A DNA stretch of 64,000 nt from Agelas oroides (Eukaryota > Porifera > Demospongiae > Agelasida > Agelasidae): positions 16,433,011 to 16,497,010 of the forward strand of contig OX422185.1 of NCBI GenBank assembly GCA_949130485.1, written 5' to 3'. The notes beneath the pieces were generated by a model. That model was not told where the DNA came from. It searched no databases and saw only the letters and a list, made by a program, of their open reading frames with translations. A program made the translations under genes and the position numbers. Each line of letters begins with the position of its first letter. Position 1 is the first letter of the stretch. Of the stretch, positions 11,081-22,123 are shown piece by piece.

Positions 11081-11689
11081 GGTGCCCAGCTACAAATACG
11101 TGTGCTCTAAACTTGAGAGTAAGTTTCTTTTATATTGCAAAAGTAGTTGGTCATTTAAACCAACATAACATTTTTAAAACAGTGTTCTACTTTGTAGTGG
11201 TGGCTCTACTTTTGGTTTCTTTCATGAGATAGTTTCCCTATTTGACAAATTTACTGGGTCAAAGAGCATTTCCAGTTGGACAGTTATTCTGTCACTCTGT
11301 GCTGACCAATGCCTTTCTACAGCCAAGCACAGCAGCAGCCTCCCTGTCTCAATGTACTATGACAGGGTTAATTAAGTGTTGTGTTGGCTCAAGTGTCTGT
11401 GAAGTGTTTCCAATTAATTTGTACTTGACTGCTACTTGTGTTTGTGTACATCTCAAGTGTTCATTAGTGTGGGTGGAGAAGAATGCTATGAATACCTTCT
11501 TTACTGATAAGGAAATGTCATTTGAGTGACCCACTTCATGAATACCTTCTTTACTCAACTAATAAGGAATGTCACATTCTCTGCAGTGTAGTGTACAGGA
11601 GTTGTTAACATACCGGAGTTATCATCATACCGGAGTTCTTAGCATACCATACTGGAGTTAACTGCAGTCCAGGCATGCTTTTTGCATTG

Positions 11690-12872
11690 CTAAGTTCATA
11701 CTTCAAGACTGTATGCAACAGACTATCATCTTACCAAGACACACCAGTTCATACTTCAAGACTGTATGCAACAGACTATCATCTTACCAAGACACACCAG
11801 TTCGTACTTCAAGACTGTATGCAACAGACTATCATCTTACCAAGACACACCAGTTCATACTTCAAGACTGTATGCAACAGACTATCATCTTACCATGACA
11901 CACCAGTTCATACTTCAAGACTGTATGCAACAGACTATCATCTTACCAAGACACACCAGTTCATACTTCAAGACTGTATGCAACAGACTATCATCTTACC
12001 AAGACACACCAGTTCGTACTTCAAGACTGTATGCAACAGACTATCATCTTACCAAGACACACCAGTTCGTACTTCAAGACTGTATGCAACAGACTATCAT
12101 CTTACCAAGACACACCAGTTCATACTTCAAGACTGCATGCAACAGACTATCATCTTACCAAGACACACCAGTTCATACTTCAAGACTGCATGCAACAGAC
12201 TATCATCTTACCAAGACACACCAGTTCATACTTCAAGACTGTATGCAACAGACTATCATCTTACCAAGACACACCAGTTCGTACTTCAAGACTGTATGCA
12301 ACAGACTATCATCTTACCAAGACACACCAGTTCGTACTTCAAGACTGTATGCAACAGACTATCATCTTACCAAGACACACCAGTTCATACTTCAAGACTG
12401 CATGCAACAGACTATCATCTTACCAAGACACACCAGTTCATACTTCAAGACTGTATGCAACAGACTATCATCTTACCAAGACACACCAGTTCATACTTCA
12501 AGACTGTATGCAACAGGCTATCATCTTACCAAGACACACCAGTTCATACTTCAAGACTGTATGCAACAGACTATCATCTTACCAAGACACACCAGTTCAT
12601 ACTTCAAGACTGTATGCAACAGACTATCATCTTACCAAGACACACCAGTTCATACTTCAAGACTGTATGCAACAGACTATCATCTTACCAAGACACACCA
12701 GTTCATACTTCAAGACTGTATGCAACAGACTATCATCTTACCAAGACACACCAGTTCATACTTCAAGACTGTATGCAACGGACTATCATCTTACCAAGAC
12801 ACACCAGTTCATACGTCAAGACTGTATGCAACAGACTATCATTTTACCACAAAACACCAGTTTGAACTTTGG
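11690..12872. repeat. 53-bp tandem minisatellite, ~22 copies
   Basis: The unit contains TTCATACTTCAAGACTG, TATGCAACAGACTATC and ATCTTACCAAGACACACCAG. Variation is almost limited to single sites (TTCATAC/TTCGTAC, GTATG/GCATG). The unit lacks a stop codon in any + frame and is 53 bp long, so all three + frames stay open for 300-400 codons. I do not call a protein: the three frames give the same 53-residue periodic product. Confidence 0.95.
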
Positions 12873-13133
12873 TACTGTCTTCAAGTTGACACAATGGAAG
12901 ATTGGTGGCTTACTAAATACGTTTTAAGTCATCAGTATCACAGCCAGGCATACATCCTCACACATTTGTGAGTAAACACACGTTCTACTGTCTCACACAC
13001 ATAGCGTTTCATACTTACACTGTGTTGGCCTCACCCCACACATACTCACAGATCATAACAGCAATTCATCAAGATTTGGAGAAAATGCTACAGATGTTGA
13101 GGTACATACTCAGGTCAGTTGAGGCATGGGTCT

Positions 13134-13680
13134 AGCCTGGTTCCCAGTGCAGAGGGGAGGTAGAAAGGAGCGTCTGATGTCTACTGTATGTGCATGCATG
13201 TTAATTTCTATTAATTCTTCAAAAACCGTATCACTAACGGGCATATCTGTTGCACTAATTTCCGTCGGTCAGCCGATTTTTCCCGTTTGAAAGATGCCTG
13301 TCAGTGACCACACTTTCTGTGGACGCTGATGAGAGAGCGAAGAAAGCTCCCAGCTTTTCACTTGCAGGAATCTTCCACGCATTTGTCCATTCCCTGTGAC
13401 ATGTGATGATGTAATCTTTCCTTTGAAGTTCACTGATCACCTTGAACAAAATGATGCAGACTGTTACCATCAAAGCGATGTCATTTCTGACTTCAAGTCT
13501 GCCCAAAGGTGTCTCACAGGGAGCATAGTTCTTAGTGTGGCCTTTCGCTGGTAAACGAGATTGGTCATAATTTTAGTGTAGTGGAGTAGTATACCAGTTA
13601 CCATAAGAACTTAACGCACGTGCAAACAGTAGACACCAGGCGCTCCCTTCCCCCTCTCCTCAGCGGCAGGAACCAGGCTT
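13134..13680. mobile_element. TIR element (AGCCTGGTTCC ends) with a small ORF
   Basis: The ~75-bp ends AGCCTGGTTCCCAGTGC...GTCTACTGTATGTGCATGC are inverted relative to ...GTAGACACCAGGCGCTCCC...GGAACCAGGCTT. Base differences are common, so it is old. The interior is occupied by the minus-strand frame 13255-13506. Confidence 0.65.
13255..13506 (-). CDS. unrecognised 83-aa ORF inside a TIR element
   Basis: The frame spans most of the interior of 13134-13680. It has a hydrophobic stretch near the start (ALMVTVCIILFKVI) followed by a polar half with charged residues (SELQRKDYIITCHREWTNAW). I recognise no domain. It may be a captured host exon, a remnant of a transposase, or chance. The position within an inverted-repeat element is the only context. 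No promoter or splice site was assigned. Confidence 0.3.
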   Translation of the reverse strand: MGRLEVRNDIALMVTVCIILFKVISELQRKDYIITCHREWTNAWKIPASEKLGAFFALSSASTESVVTDRHLSNGKNRLTDGN

Positions 13681-13765
13681 GCCTGGGTCCAGTAAGAAAG
13701 TGCTATGTTTTAAGCAATTGAAAGTTGGATTATCCAGCTGTGTAACTGTATAGCTTTAGCTGAAT

Positions 13766-14235
13766 ACAGTCTACACGCAGACCTCAGCCTTCTCATATAG
13801 TTTATTCTACCTCCAATATCAGATTATATACAAGCAGACTAAAAGTACAATTTATGTAAACTATGATTACGCAACAGGTTGCAATACAGCTGTAATTCAG
13901 TTTTGCAGCAACAAGTCCCCAAAATTCCTGGGAAAATCCTGGCACATTACTGAACAGTTTTACGATTTTGCTCAGCCATAACTTGCTTTGTACTGCTAGT
14001 AGCACTTAGTTATAAGAATAGCATGCAGTCAAAGTGATAACGAACATGTACAGAAATTTACGGAGTTTTTTGACGTTCTGCCCATATTTGTACCAACAAT
14101 TGAAAATTGCTCACCGCTGAAAGCGGTCCCGAGGGCATTCGCAAAAGTGCTCGTATCTCGGAGAGTATAATAGGTATGAAAATCGGACCTTTGTAAGCTA
14201 CATTAAATGCTCAGCTTATAGCTGAATAATGAGCT
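13766..14235. repeat. old interspersed repeat, related to 39.80-40.66 kb
   Basis: CAGTCTACACGCAGACCT, a GGGAAAATCCTGGCACATTACTG-like block, and GTATCTCGGAGAGTATAATAGG correspond, partly in inverted order, to segments in 39803-40640. Confidence 0.5.
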
Positions 14236-14274
14236 ACACTTTTTCAGAGGGTGCTTTATACTGTCAATATAACC

Positions 14275-14340
14275 TGTTACCTAGGCAACAAATAAGAATA
14301 TTACTCATGTCTTCTGCAGTGGTGTTGCCTAGGTAAGTTA
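14275..14340. mobile_element. small palindromic TTACCTAGGCAACA MITE
   Basis: CTGTTACCTAGGCAACA and TGTTGCCTAGGTAAG are opposed; it is an intact relative of the interrupted copy at 2164-3004. Confidence 0.65.
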
Positions 14341-14402
14341 TTGGGGCGAGCCTGAGCGAGCCCCACACTAGTGAGACTGCATTGCGCATGTGCAGCCATA
14401 TA

Positions 14403-14857
14403 CTAGCCTCGTTCCCAGGCCCGCGCCCAGCTTTCCGTCGCTTGCACTACGGTTAAGCGGGAGAGGGCCTGGTACATTTCCTCACGTGAGTGACGTCACG
14501 GACAGGGCAAATTATGTGAACGTGGGCGTCATGTAAACCACAAAAAACTTCGCTCGCACGCACGCATGCACTGGAGCGCGACTATTCCGAGTCGAAAGAT
14601 AGCAGTGCACGAAGGCGCTTTTATGTCGCTATTCACAAGACAGTTGGGAGGACAGAGAGTTATACCAAGCCAAAACAGTGAAGACACACACCAGCAATCA
14701 GTGAGCAATTTAGTCGTGCTCACCCACGTTCAATTAAAGTCTTTCTACCGCCTTTCTACCTGTGACGTCACTCACGTGAAGAAATGTACCAGGCCCTCTC
14801 CCGCTTAACCGTACTGCAAGCGATGGGAAGCTGGGTGCGGGCCTGGGAACGAGGCTA
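14403..14857. mobile_element. TAGCCTCGTTCCCAGG MITE with 8-bp target duplication
   Basis: TAGCCTCGTTCCCAGGCCCG and its inverted partner GGCCTGGGAACGAGGCTA form the ends, with long subterminal inverted repeats. The flanks GCCATATA (14395-14402 and 14858-14865) are duplicated. The unoccupied site GGCCATATACC is visible in the sister element at 62587 and, inverted, at 29276. Confidence 0.85.
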
Positions 14858-14879
14858 GCCATATACCGTAAATTTTAAA

Positions 14880-15345
14880 TAAGTGCATTTAAATTTTACG
14901 AAGATCGAGCGTGTGCACTTGGTTGGTGAAGGGTAGAGTACAGCAACGGCGACCCAAAGTGGAGACCATTGAAGTTGAAGCACCCACGACAACTTACCTC
15001 TGGTTTGTGCTGCTACGGATCATCAACAACAGGCTGCTCACACGCACTGAATGCAAATTTAATATGGATGGTCATCATGTGACGGTATGGGCAAGGGCCA
15101 TGCATGAACGGCACTCATAAACACCAGAAATTCAGCTCATGGTTTCAGTGTAGAGCTTAGTCCATACACAGTAGCTGACCTGGCTGGAGAAATGGCTGCA
15201 ATTCACACATTATGTGATACCTATAGCTACCTCTGATGAGAGCTTATCTACTTATGCATCATCAGGTTTGGCTTATTACGCTCATGTGGCAGGCAGTAGA
15301 CAGTGACAAACCCTGCTGTGTGCTATGACAAATTAGTAAACCAGC
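14880..15345. other. interior of the GGGGCGAGCC element; no gene
   Basis: Related to 62595-63090 (CATGCATGAACGGCACTCATAA-like and TTCAGCTCATGG-like words). The 69-codon + frame here is not conserved in the sister copy. Confidence 0.5.
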
Positions 15346-15460
15346 AGTTTGCTGGTTGCTCAGGCTCGCTCCATGATGATCAATAATCTGACTAGTATCC
15401 CTTCCTGGAGGGTGGTCTTGCACATTGATGTTGGGCATAGTAAAACAGCCACCCCCAGGG

Positions 15461-15845
15461 TAGCCTCGTTCCCAGTCCCCGCCCAGCTTTCTGTTGCTTT
15501 CAGTACGGAAAAGCGGGTAGAGCCTGGTATCTTTTCTCATGTGAGCATGATGTAATCGGAAAATGGCAAAAATTTTCAGAACGAACAGGCTGTGTTTCGC
15601 GTATTGTTGAATCGACTACACGCTCAACGCTCGGTGTATATGACAATCGCCCTCCGCTAGCTAGATGCATGCCGTAAAGTGGCCTGCTACGTTGGCTGTT
15701 TTTGCTGTTCCGGGCCCTGTGAACCCACACACAATTAAATCCTTTCTATTCTGACGTCACTCACGTGAGAAAAGATACCAGGCCCTCTCCTGCTTTTCCA
15801 TACTGAAAGTGATGGAAAGCTAGGTGGGGCCTGGGAACGAGGCTA
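15461..15845. mobile_element. TAGCCTCGTTCCCAG MITE with 8-bp target duplication
   Basis: The ends TAGCCTCGTTCCCAGTCCCC and GGGGCCTGGGAACGAGGCTA are inverted, with ~60 bp of subterminal inversion. CCCCAGGG is duplicated at 15453-15460 and 15846-15853. No ORF. Confidence 0.87.
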
Positions 15846-15853
15846 CCCCAGGG

Positions 15854-17505
15854 AGGGATAGCATTGTCAATGGTAACACTAATTAACACCACTGAAATAA
15901 TTAAATTTTGTAAGTGAGTTATATCATTGACAGCAATTAGTGGGAGGCTAGTGATCTTCACTCAAGTGTTACCCACTGAATTCTTTTTCAGTAATACATA
16001 GATTAGTTGTGTAACTATAGTAACTGAACCCCCATCCTTACATGCACACATTCTGCACATGTGCACACACACACACACACACACGTGCACACACACACTG
16101 CACAATGTATCTGGCAGGAAGCACAACAGTCATGAAAGCTTATCAAGAAAGCTTTAGCCATTACAATTCAATTTTGTTTTGTGACCAGTTTTTGTTTTTT
16201 ACTGTTACAGCAGATTGCAAAAGTCTTGCAACAACCAAACTGAACAGTGGAAAACCACAATTGATTTACTACGTGTGAATCTGATTATCTTTCCCGCCTC
16301 AGCACTCCTTCCTCTTGGTTCAAACACAGTAAATCAATTGTGGTTTTCCACTGTTCAGCTTGCTTGTTGCAAGACTTTTGCAATCTGCTGTACTACCACC
16401 ACACAATAATATTACAGCTATGCATGAATGTTGGATTGTGAACTTTGATTTGTGTTGCAACTATTAAACTGAACAATCAGGTTAAAAAAAGGTGCATCAC
16501 AGCTCACAGCCCAAGGTAGGCAGTGTAACCTAGTCTCCTTCCCTGACGGCAATTTAACATTCATAAAGTAGCTGGGTATATATGTATGAGCCGTATGAGG
16601 CTAGTGTATAGCTATACTATCTACTACATAGCAAATTTTCTTCAGAGCTGTTAGCATGCATAAATCTGTACTGAGTATGAAGAAGACCATGCCATGATTG
16701 TGGGTTAGCTTATATATTGCATAGCTCAAAGGATGTCTCCTGCCTTGTTTTTAATGAGGACTCGGGAGACCAACTCCATGCCCAAGTGGTCTGGATTAAG
16801 TTTTTTGGGATCTGACATTGCTTCATTTTATGTGGGATGCTGCTGTTCATGACAGATTAGATATCTTGTACAATGCAGTGCTGAAATCTTATAGCATGCA
16901 GAAGACAAGATCTGCATTGTCAATTTTGTAGCCTGTAGGGAAGAATATGACGACTTGTAAAAAGATTCAGGAGTATGACTAGGTCCAAGATCAGTTGCAA
17001 CGGTTGAGTTTGTTACTTTAATAGCTTCTAGTTCTGCATGAAACGGTGTTGCTTCTTCATCCCTGTAAATGAACAGGATTACTTGTCCAGCACCAATTCT
17101 TGGACCATTTTATTTTAGCTGTGGTAAAAGGTTTAGGGTTATATCCCTTGTCCAGTCTCCAATTGAGGTTCCAGCTCATGAATGTAACCTGCTGCATTTG
17201 GTAATTGCATGTTTGGTGGACACTGTAACTATATTATTCATGCATGATGATTACTGGATGAGTTGCAGTGCAGTAATAGCAGTGTCCTGCCTTGTAATAC
17301 TTAAACACACAACTGTTGTTTTGATTAACTAAAACTAAAATGCATTTTAGTAAGTGTGAGAAACTGGGTGAACATGAACCAAGTCACTAACATGCACATG
17401 CTACCCAGAGCTAGGTTCCATCTGGATGACTACGTTTGAGTAAGTGTGCACCTCCCGTGGGTTAACTATTACTGTGTCTCTAGGGTTTGCATTCAGGTCC
17501 TGGGG
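15854..17505. other. intergenic with one MITE and a CA repeat
   Basis: 16058-16106 is a (CA)n tract. 16208-16393 is a MITE (separate entry). The remainder shows nothing I can name. Confidence 0.4.
16208..16393. mobile_element. palindromic MITE, ~65-bp arms (also at 63.6 kb)
   Basis: ACAGCAGATTGCAAAAGTCT ... CCACAATTGATTTACT is inverted at the right end (AGTAAATCAATTGTGG ... AGACTTTTGCAATCTGCTGT). The loop contains CCTCAGCACTCCTTCCTC. A second copy is at 63605-63772. Confidence 0.85.
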
Positions 17506-17515
17506 AGTTGATGTG

Positions 17516-17829
17516 CAGTGACGTAGGTGCACCCGGGCATACCCGGGCCTGTGCCCACGTTAAATTCGCTGGTGCCCGGGTATAGAAAGCTACCGTTAAA
17601 GATCAGTTATTAGCATGTGCGATCGCTAGTTTCATGCGTACATGAAGCGAGCATACAGGTAAGTCTGACGAATGGTATTTGTGGCCGAAAACGGCTTCAG
17701 AAGCGATCTCAGAGTGTAACATTTTCATGGCGGGTGTATACTCCAGGTCCCCTAGCAAATGCGTGTTACGCACGCGCTGAGTGTGCCCATGCTGTGCCAC
17801 GTAATTTGTTCATCCTGGCTACGCCACTG
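17516..17829. mobile_element. hAT-type MITE with exact 8-bp target duplication
   Basis: The ends CAGTGACGTAGGTGC and GGCTACGCCACTG are inverted and of the widespread CAGTGGCGTAGC type. TTGATGTG is duplicated at 17508-17515 and 17830-17837. It is 314 bp with no transposase. Confidence 0.88.
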
Positions 17830-18586
17830 TTGATGTGCAAAAAATAATGCGTCATGAGGGTCAAAGGAGTTAGCATGATGGAATGACCCCATCCGCAGGG
17901 ATGTGTCCGATTCAGTAAATAGCGGTCTGATACAGCAGACTGAATGCGTCTTGTGTTATGCTACAGAAATGTGCACTGTATACGTAGTCTTTGTACAGTC
18001 TTATGCCTAATCATGATCCTCCAGTGTTGCTTGATTGTTGAAGCTTGCTTCTTTGCTTTTTGTTTGATGACATCCTGGAAGATTGGCTGCTAGCTACAGG
18101 CTGAAGGAGCATTCAAGGCTACAACATAACATTTATGTTTGCAGCATGCATGATCTATGTTGTGAGGGATATCGCCATTTGTACACAGGTCTCGAGGACA
18201 GAGGAATTCCTTTCTGGCACACTTCGAAGAGGGGCAGAATCAAGCCTTGGGAACGGGGCGAAGTCAAAACACTTCTTGAAAAGCATTACTGCAGCACTCT
18301 CGCAGGCTGGCGACCTCGCTTTGGTTTAGGGCAACCATCGATAAGGCCGGGCTAGTTAATTTCCGTCATTCCGCGCTATTCCGCATTCCGCGTTGATTTG
18401 TGTCTCCCTTGCGCTATTTCGCTCAAGATTTTCGCCCGACTCAGGAATCACCGCCTGAAATCAACTATTGTTGTCTAAGGTAGGCTGTTTTTAATGCTAG
18501 ACAGTATTAATATCATTTCCTTCTGAATCTATGCTAAGAAAATGATTCAGTGTAGTCCCTATGAAGTAAAATATCCACCGACTGCT

Positions 18587-18624
18587 TAGCCTCGTCCCCA
18601 GGCTCTCTCCTGGGGACGAGGCTA
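18587..18624. mobile_element. 38-bp minimal TIR insertion with 9-bp target duplication
   Basis: TAGCCTCGTCCCCAGG, a 6-base spacer CTCTCT, then the perfect inverted copy. CCGACTGCT flanks it on both sides (18578-18586, 18625-18633). The ends are those of the larger MITEs at 14403 and 15461. Confidence 0.9.
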
Positions 18625-18965
18625 CCGACTGCTGGACAGCACGAAACATCATCTCTAGTGAGAGTCAATAATTTTTGCCTATAATTGACCACTGGACTAT
18701 TTATTTCACTCATACTTTAATATACTCTGCCAGTAACATATTTCTGAGGCTCAACAAAGCCTCAGCAAAGAATCAGAAACTCTTAATTAAACCTAAGTGG
18801 TAGCAAACATCAAATTGCAGCATACTTTAAGGATAGACATGTCTACACCGATAGACAACATTGACATCACATTCTGATCTTCAAAAGCACTGACCATTTA
18901 TTTACTACCTAGTCCCAGTTGACTAGGCTGTACCTCTAGTAACAGCTAGTATAAAGTTCAAGAAC

Positions 18966-19581
18966 TCATAGTGGTTGTTCAGTACATTTCTGTATATAAG
19001 GTCTCACTACAAGGACATCATCACCCAGTGTATGGGTGTGTAACTGGTTTGAAACTTGATGAAATGCCATCTTGGGATAGAATGTGATGGTAAATCTATC
19101 TGCTATAATGTAACCATTGACTACATCTGGTCTGTAAATATATAAGTAGTGACAAGCACCACCTTAATTGTCGTTCCCATAGTACTCACCCCCAAGAATT
19201 CCGTCAAGCTTCATTAACGTTAGGAATGTAATAGCATTGGAGGACACTTGTCCGTAGTTGGTACACAGAATGTTACCAGGTTTATTTGGCAGTATAAAAG
19301 TGGCTTTAAGTAGAGCATGGGACCCAGGTTGCAACACTGTTGTTCACTCTTGTATTTGTCTTTGTATGTAAGGGCCGGGAAGCCCACATAGAGTATTACT
19401 CCATCTGTTGGGTAAGTATTTACAGCACTAAGGCCTGTATGGAAATACAAAAAGGAGATAGTTGTATCCCTGCTATAGCAAAGTCATTTGCACTGGACAT
19501 CAATTGGCCTTTGTAAGAGCCGAACATAGAAACCAAAGTTTCTGACAGTGGCAGCTATATACAAGTTGATCAGCACATCTA
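18966..19581 (-). pseudogene. decayed, unrecognised protein-coding remnant
   Basis: Reading the minus strand from ~19581, a protein-like frame (LDVLINLYIAATVRN, then NTYPTDGVILYVGFPAL) is broken by a TGA at 19484-19486 and by one or two frameshifts near 19305-19345. It continues (NKPGNILCTNYGQVSSNAIT) through a TAA at 19164-19166 to DVVNGYIIADRFTITFYPKM and a final stop at 18966-18968. The alternation of hydrophobic and polar residues and the continuity across the breaks suggest a once-functional ORF of about 200 codons. I do not recognise the family. A GTGAGT motif at 19190 could be a splice donor, but its phase does not fit the next segment. A structural protein of a mobile or viral element is possible but unproven. 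Confidence 0.45.
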
Positions 19582-19759
19582 AAGTTGTCTATCATGTTGT
19601 ATGTAGAGTGTAAACTTGTCTCTGTCATGTTTGATAAGTGGAGATCCACTGCAGATGAAATTATGGGCCTGGATGGATTGAGAATACAAGCATATTGCAT
19701 ATATCTCTCATGGTTCACTACGTATCTCAGCCAGCTACTCATTCCAATCATGTGACATT

Positions 19760-20590
19760 GTGGGTGTCTGTTATTATACTGTGGTTAGTGTTAATTGGTA
19801 ATGGAATGCATTTATGAATAATGGCAAGCCGCCGTGGTATGCACTGCAGTTGTATTGCTGTGGCTATTGTTTGTTAAGGCCATCAAATTGTTTCACGGAT
19901 TGCTTAGGTCAGAAATAATAATGACCAAACTTCTTTTTGTAGATACGACTCAGCTCACCATCCTCCATTCTTGCCACGTGGTGAGTACTGGATCACGTGA
20001 ACATATTAATTGCATTGTTAAAAAATATTTTCACACAAAAAAAAAATAAATAATAAATAAATAAAAAAAAAAGAACCCAGATCCATGAAACATAAAATCA
20101 AATTGGTATGGCCTAAATGTGACAGTTATGGTTGAGCCACCAGAGTTTCCAGACAGAGAAGACCACCCCTTGAGCATACCATTTATATTGCATGGCTTCA
20201 GTCCACAAGTTCTTTCCTGTGAAGAAGAGCCAAACTGGATACATAGTGCTGGCTGTGGTGGTGATGATGATGATGGAACTTTAGCCTTTTCAGCATAGAT
20301 TGCTGGTCTGCCAGATGCCCTGAGTGCATATGCAACAATACAGAGAGCTACAGAACTATTTACAAAGTCAAAGCACTCAATATACAAGGATCTTATTATA
20401 AAGGAATCAAAACAAAAATAGACAGCAGTGCATCTTAACCACTAGCACTTTGTCTGTCGAGCTAGACCATCTCTCACCCGCCAGAAATTAGTATTAATTT
20501 TACATTTCACAGCCTGTTCATTCTCAGCAAGCCTGGAACTGATCTACTAGTATCTGTTCGCATGTACTGAAGCCCTCACTTTTCTGGGTG
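19760..20590 (-). other. possible coding remnant around 20090-20387; A-rich tract
   Basis: The minus frame 20090-20387 (AYALRASGRPAIYAEKAKV, KGWSSLSGNSGGSTITVTF) looks more protein-like than its neighbours but has no known motif and runs into an A/T-rich tract at 20037-20082. It could be another piece of the decayed gene at 18966-19581. Confidence 0.25.
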
Positions 20591-20700
20591 TCCTCCCATG
20601 AGATCAACTCCCACAAGATCAACTCCCACGAAATCAACTTCCCATGAGATCAACTCCCACCAGACCAACTTCCCACGAGGTCAACTCCAATGAAGTAATA
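20590..20700. repeat. ~17-bp degenerate tandem repeat (GATCAACTCCCAC)
   Basis: About six imperfect copies of (G/A)ATCAACTCCCAC(A/G)A follow each other. Confidence 0.7.
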
Positions 20701-20924
20701 TGAGAGTCAGGTGTGTCACTTCAAACACCAATTGGTAATTAATGTGTCATACCTGAATTAATTAAAGTCTGAGTCCTATCAATTGCAACAAAGCTAGCTT
20801 ATGTTCATGTCTAGAATATAACATACTAAACAAACCATTGTCACTAATGTGTTTGATTCCGGCTGGGTAGCATGACATCAAAGTGAAAGTGAGCATAAAT
20901 AAGCTCTATCATGTTCATGTATCA

Positions 20925-21190
20925 CAGTAAACGATTACCTGTGGAGAGTAGACAGGAGACGACCATTGAAATAAGCACAGTACAGGTGTGACTGTCCTCT
21001 GAAAAGAGGAACAATGCATGATTAGGCCAAAGCCAACTAGCTGGATCATGAAAATATCCCAACAGTGTTGTCTAATCTGAGTGAGCAACCCACCTCTCCA
21101 ATGATTCTCCAAATGATAGCACTCCCTTATGCCACACAGCATCCATCAGATGGCCTTCATTACTTTGGACAGATTTCACTAACAAAGCGA
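20925..21190 (-). pseudogene. possible decayed minus-strand ORF
   Basis: One minus frame reads CKFPVALLVKSVQSNEG through RWVAHSD, meets one TAG, and continues LLGYFHDPASWLWPNH to a GTAAT at the right-hand T-rich end. One stop in ~85 codons and the composition hint at former coding. The family is not recognised. Confidence 0.22.
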
Positions 21191-21199
21191 CGGGAAATT

Positions 21200-21992
21200 T
21201 ACAACAGACGTGTATCTAATTCGGAACGTAATATGTAATTTGTATGACAATGTCAAAAAGTCACTGGCTGTATCTTTGTGGTGTCCATTGCCCATATGTT
21301 GGCAAGACAGAGTCGAACCTGTGGTGTCATGCACATTCAGAAAGTGAGAGGTTGAACTTAGAAGCACTTTATTAGCAAAATAGCATTTTCGAATATGATA
21401 AACTTATGGTTACTTAACAAGACCAAAGGATATTTTATCTTGAGGCTCCCACCTATTAACTGGCATACAGTTTATTGTATCATTTGTGTCAATACTTCGT
21501 TTTAGCATCTTCTGTAAATCTGCACTCAGTCTTTACTAGACATCAATCTGTACCGAACATCGATCATCCATAAAGCTCAACTGTTAAATAGGCATCATGT
21601 GTTGAATATGTAGACCTTTAGTAAGTTTAGATCTGTATTTTTTTTTTTGTTTGACATTGTATATGCAACAGTGAAGGTAGCTAGTACAACCCTGAGAATT
21701 AGGAACCTCTGAATCACGATGCAGCTAAATGGGCAATGTCAAAGTCTACACAAGTTCAGCAAACTCTCAAATGTTCACCTTTCTATAGCACTTTTGCCAG
21801 AGAACTGTGTGCTGGTACTCAACTCCAAGCTGGCTGTCAGCAGACTTGCAAACATTCAGTCACTCCAGCTAGCTTTTACACTGAAGTAGCATTTAACATG
21901 CTATAAATTCTTCTTAGTATTTTTTTAAACATTGGAGGATTTGTACCCAGCCACATGAAAATGCCAATTTCCACATCAAAGGGACAATCATG
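21200..21992. other. intergenic, no feature recognised
   Basis: AT-rich, with a T-run at 21640. No motif-bearing frame. Confidence 0.4.
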
Positions 21993-21997
21993 GCTCC

Positions 21998-22123
21998 TGT
22001 GGTGTATTGCCTACTAGAGGCCACCAGAGCTTTGCACGCAGTTATTTTGACAACAACTTTCAGAGACCATAGACTGAACTTTACGGAACAACAACTCACA
22101 AAAATATTACACCTTCCAACTAT
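21998..22123 (-). repeat. 3' LTR, distal part (126 bp)
   Basis: It continues the LTR from exactly where 24370 stops (CCAACTAT / TATACAATAG) and ends at the GCTCC target duplication. Confidence 0.88.

Larger units (their letters stand above)
14341..15385. mobile_element. GGGGCGAGCCTGAGCGAG element, interrupted by a MITE
   Basis: It starts GGGGCGAGCCTGAGCGAGCC and ends TTGCTCAGGCTCGCTCC, then ATGATGATC. Other copies are at 28995-29370, 38015-38545 and 62511-63120. The body includes ATAAATTTTAAAT-type sequence. It is split at 14403-14857. Confidence 0.75.

Noticed and set aside
11675..12971. 396-401-codon open frames as a repeat protein gene
   Set aside because: All three + frames are open for the same reason (a 53-bp stop-free unit) and give the same periodic peptide. 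No start context, domain or splice site supports one of them.
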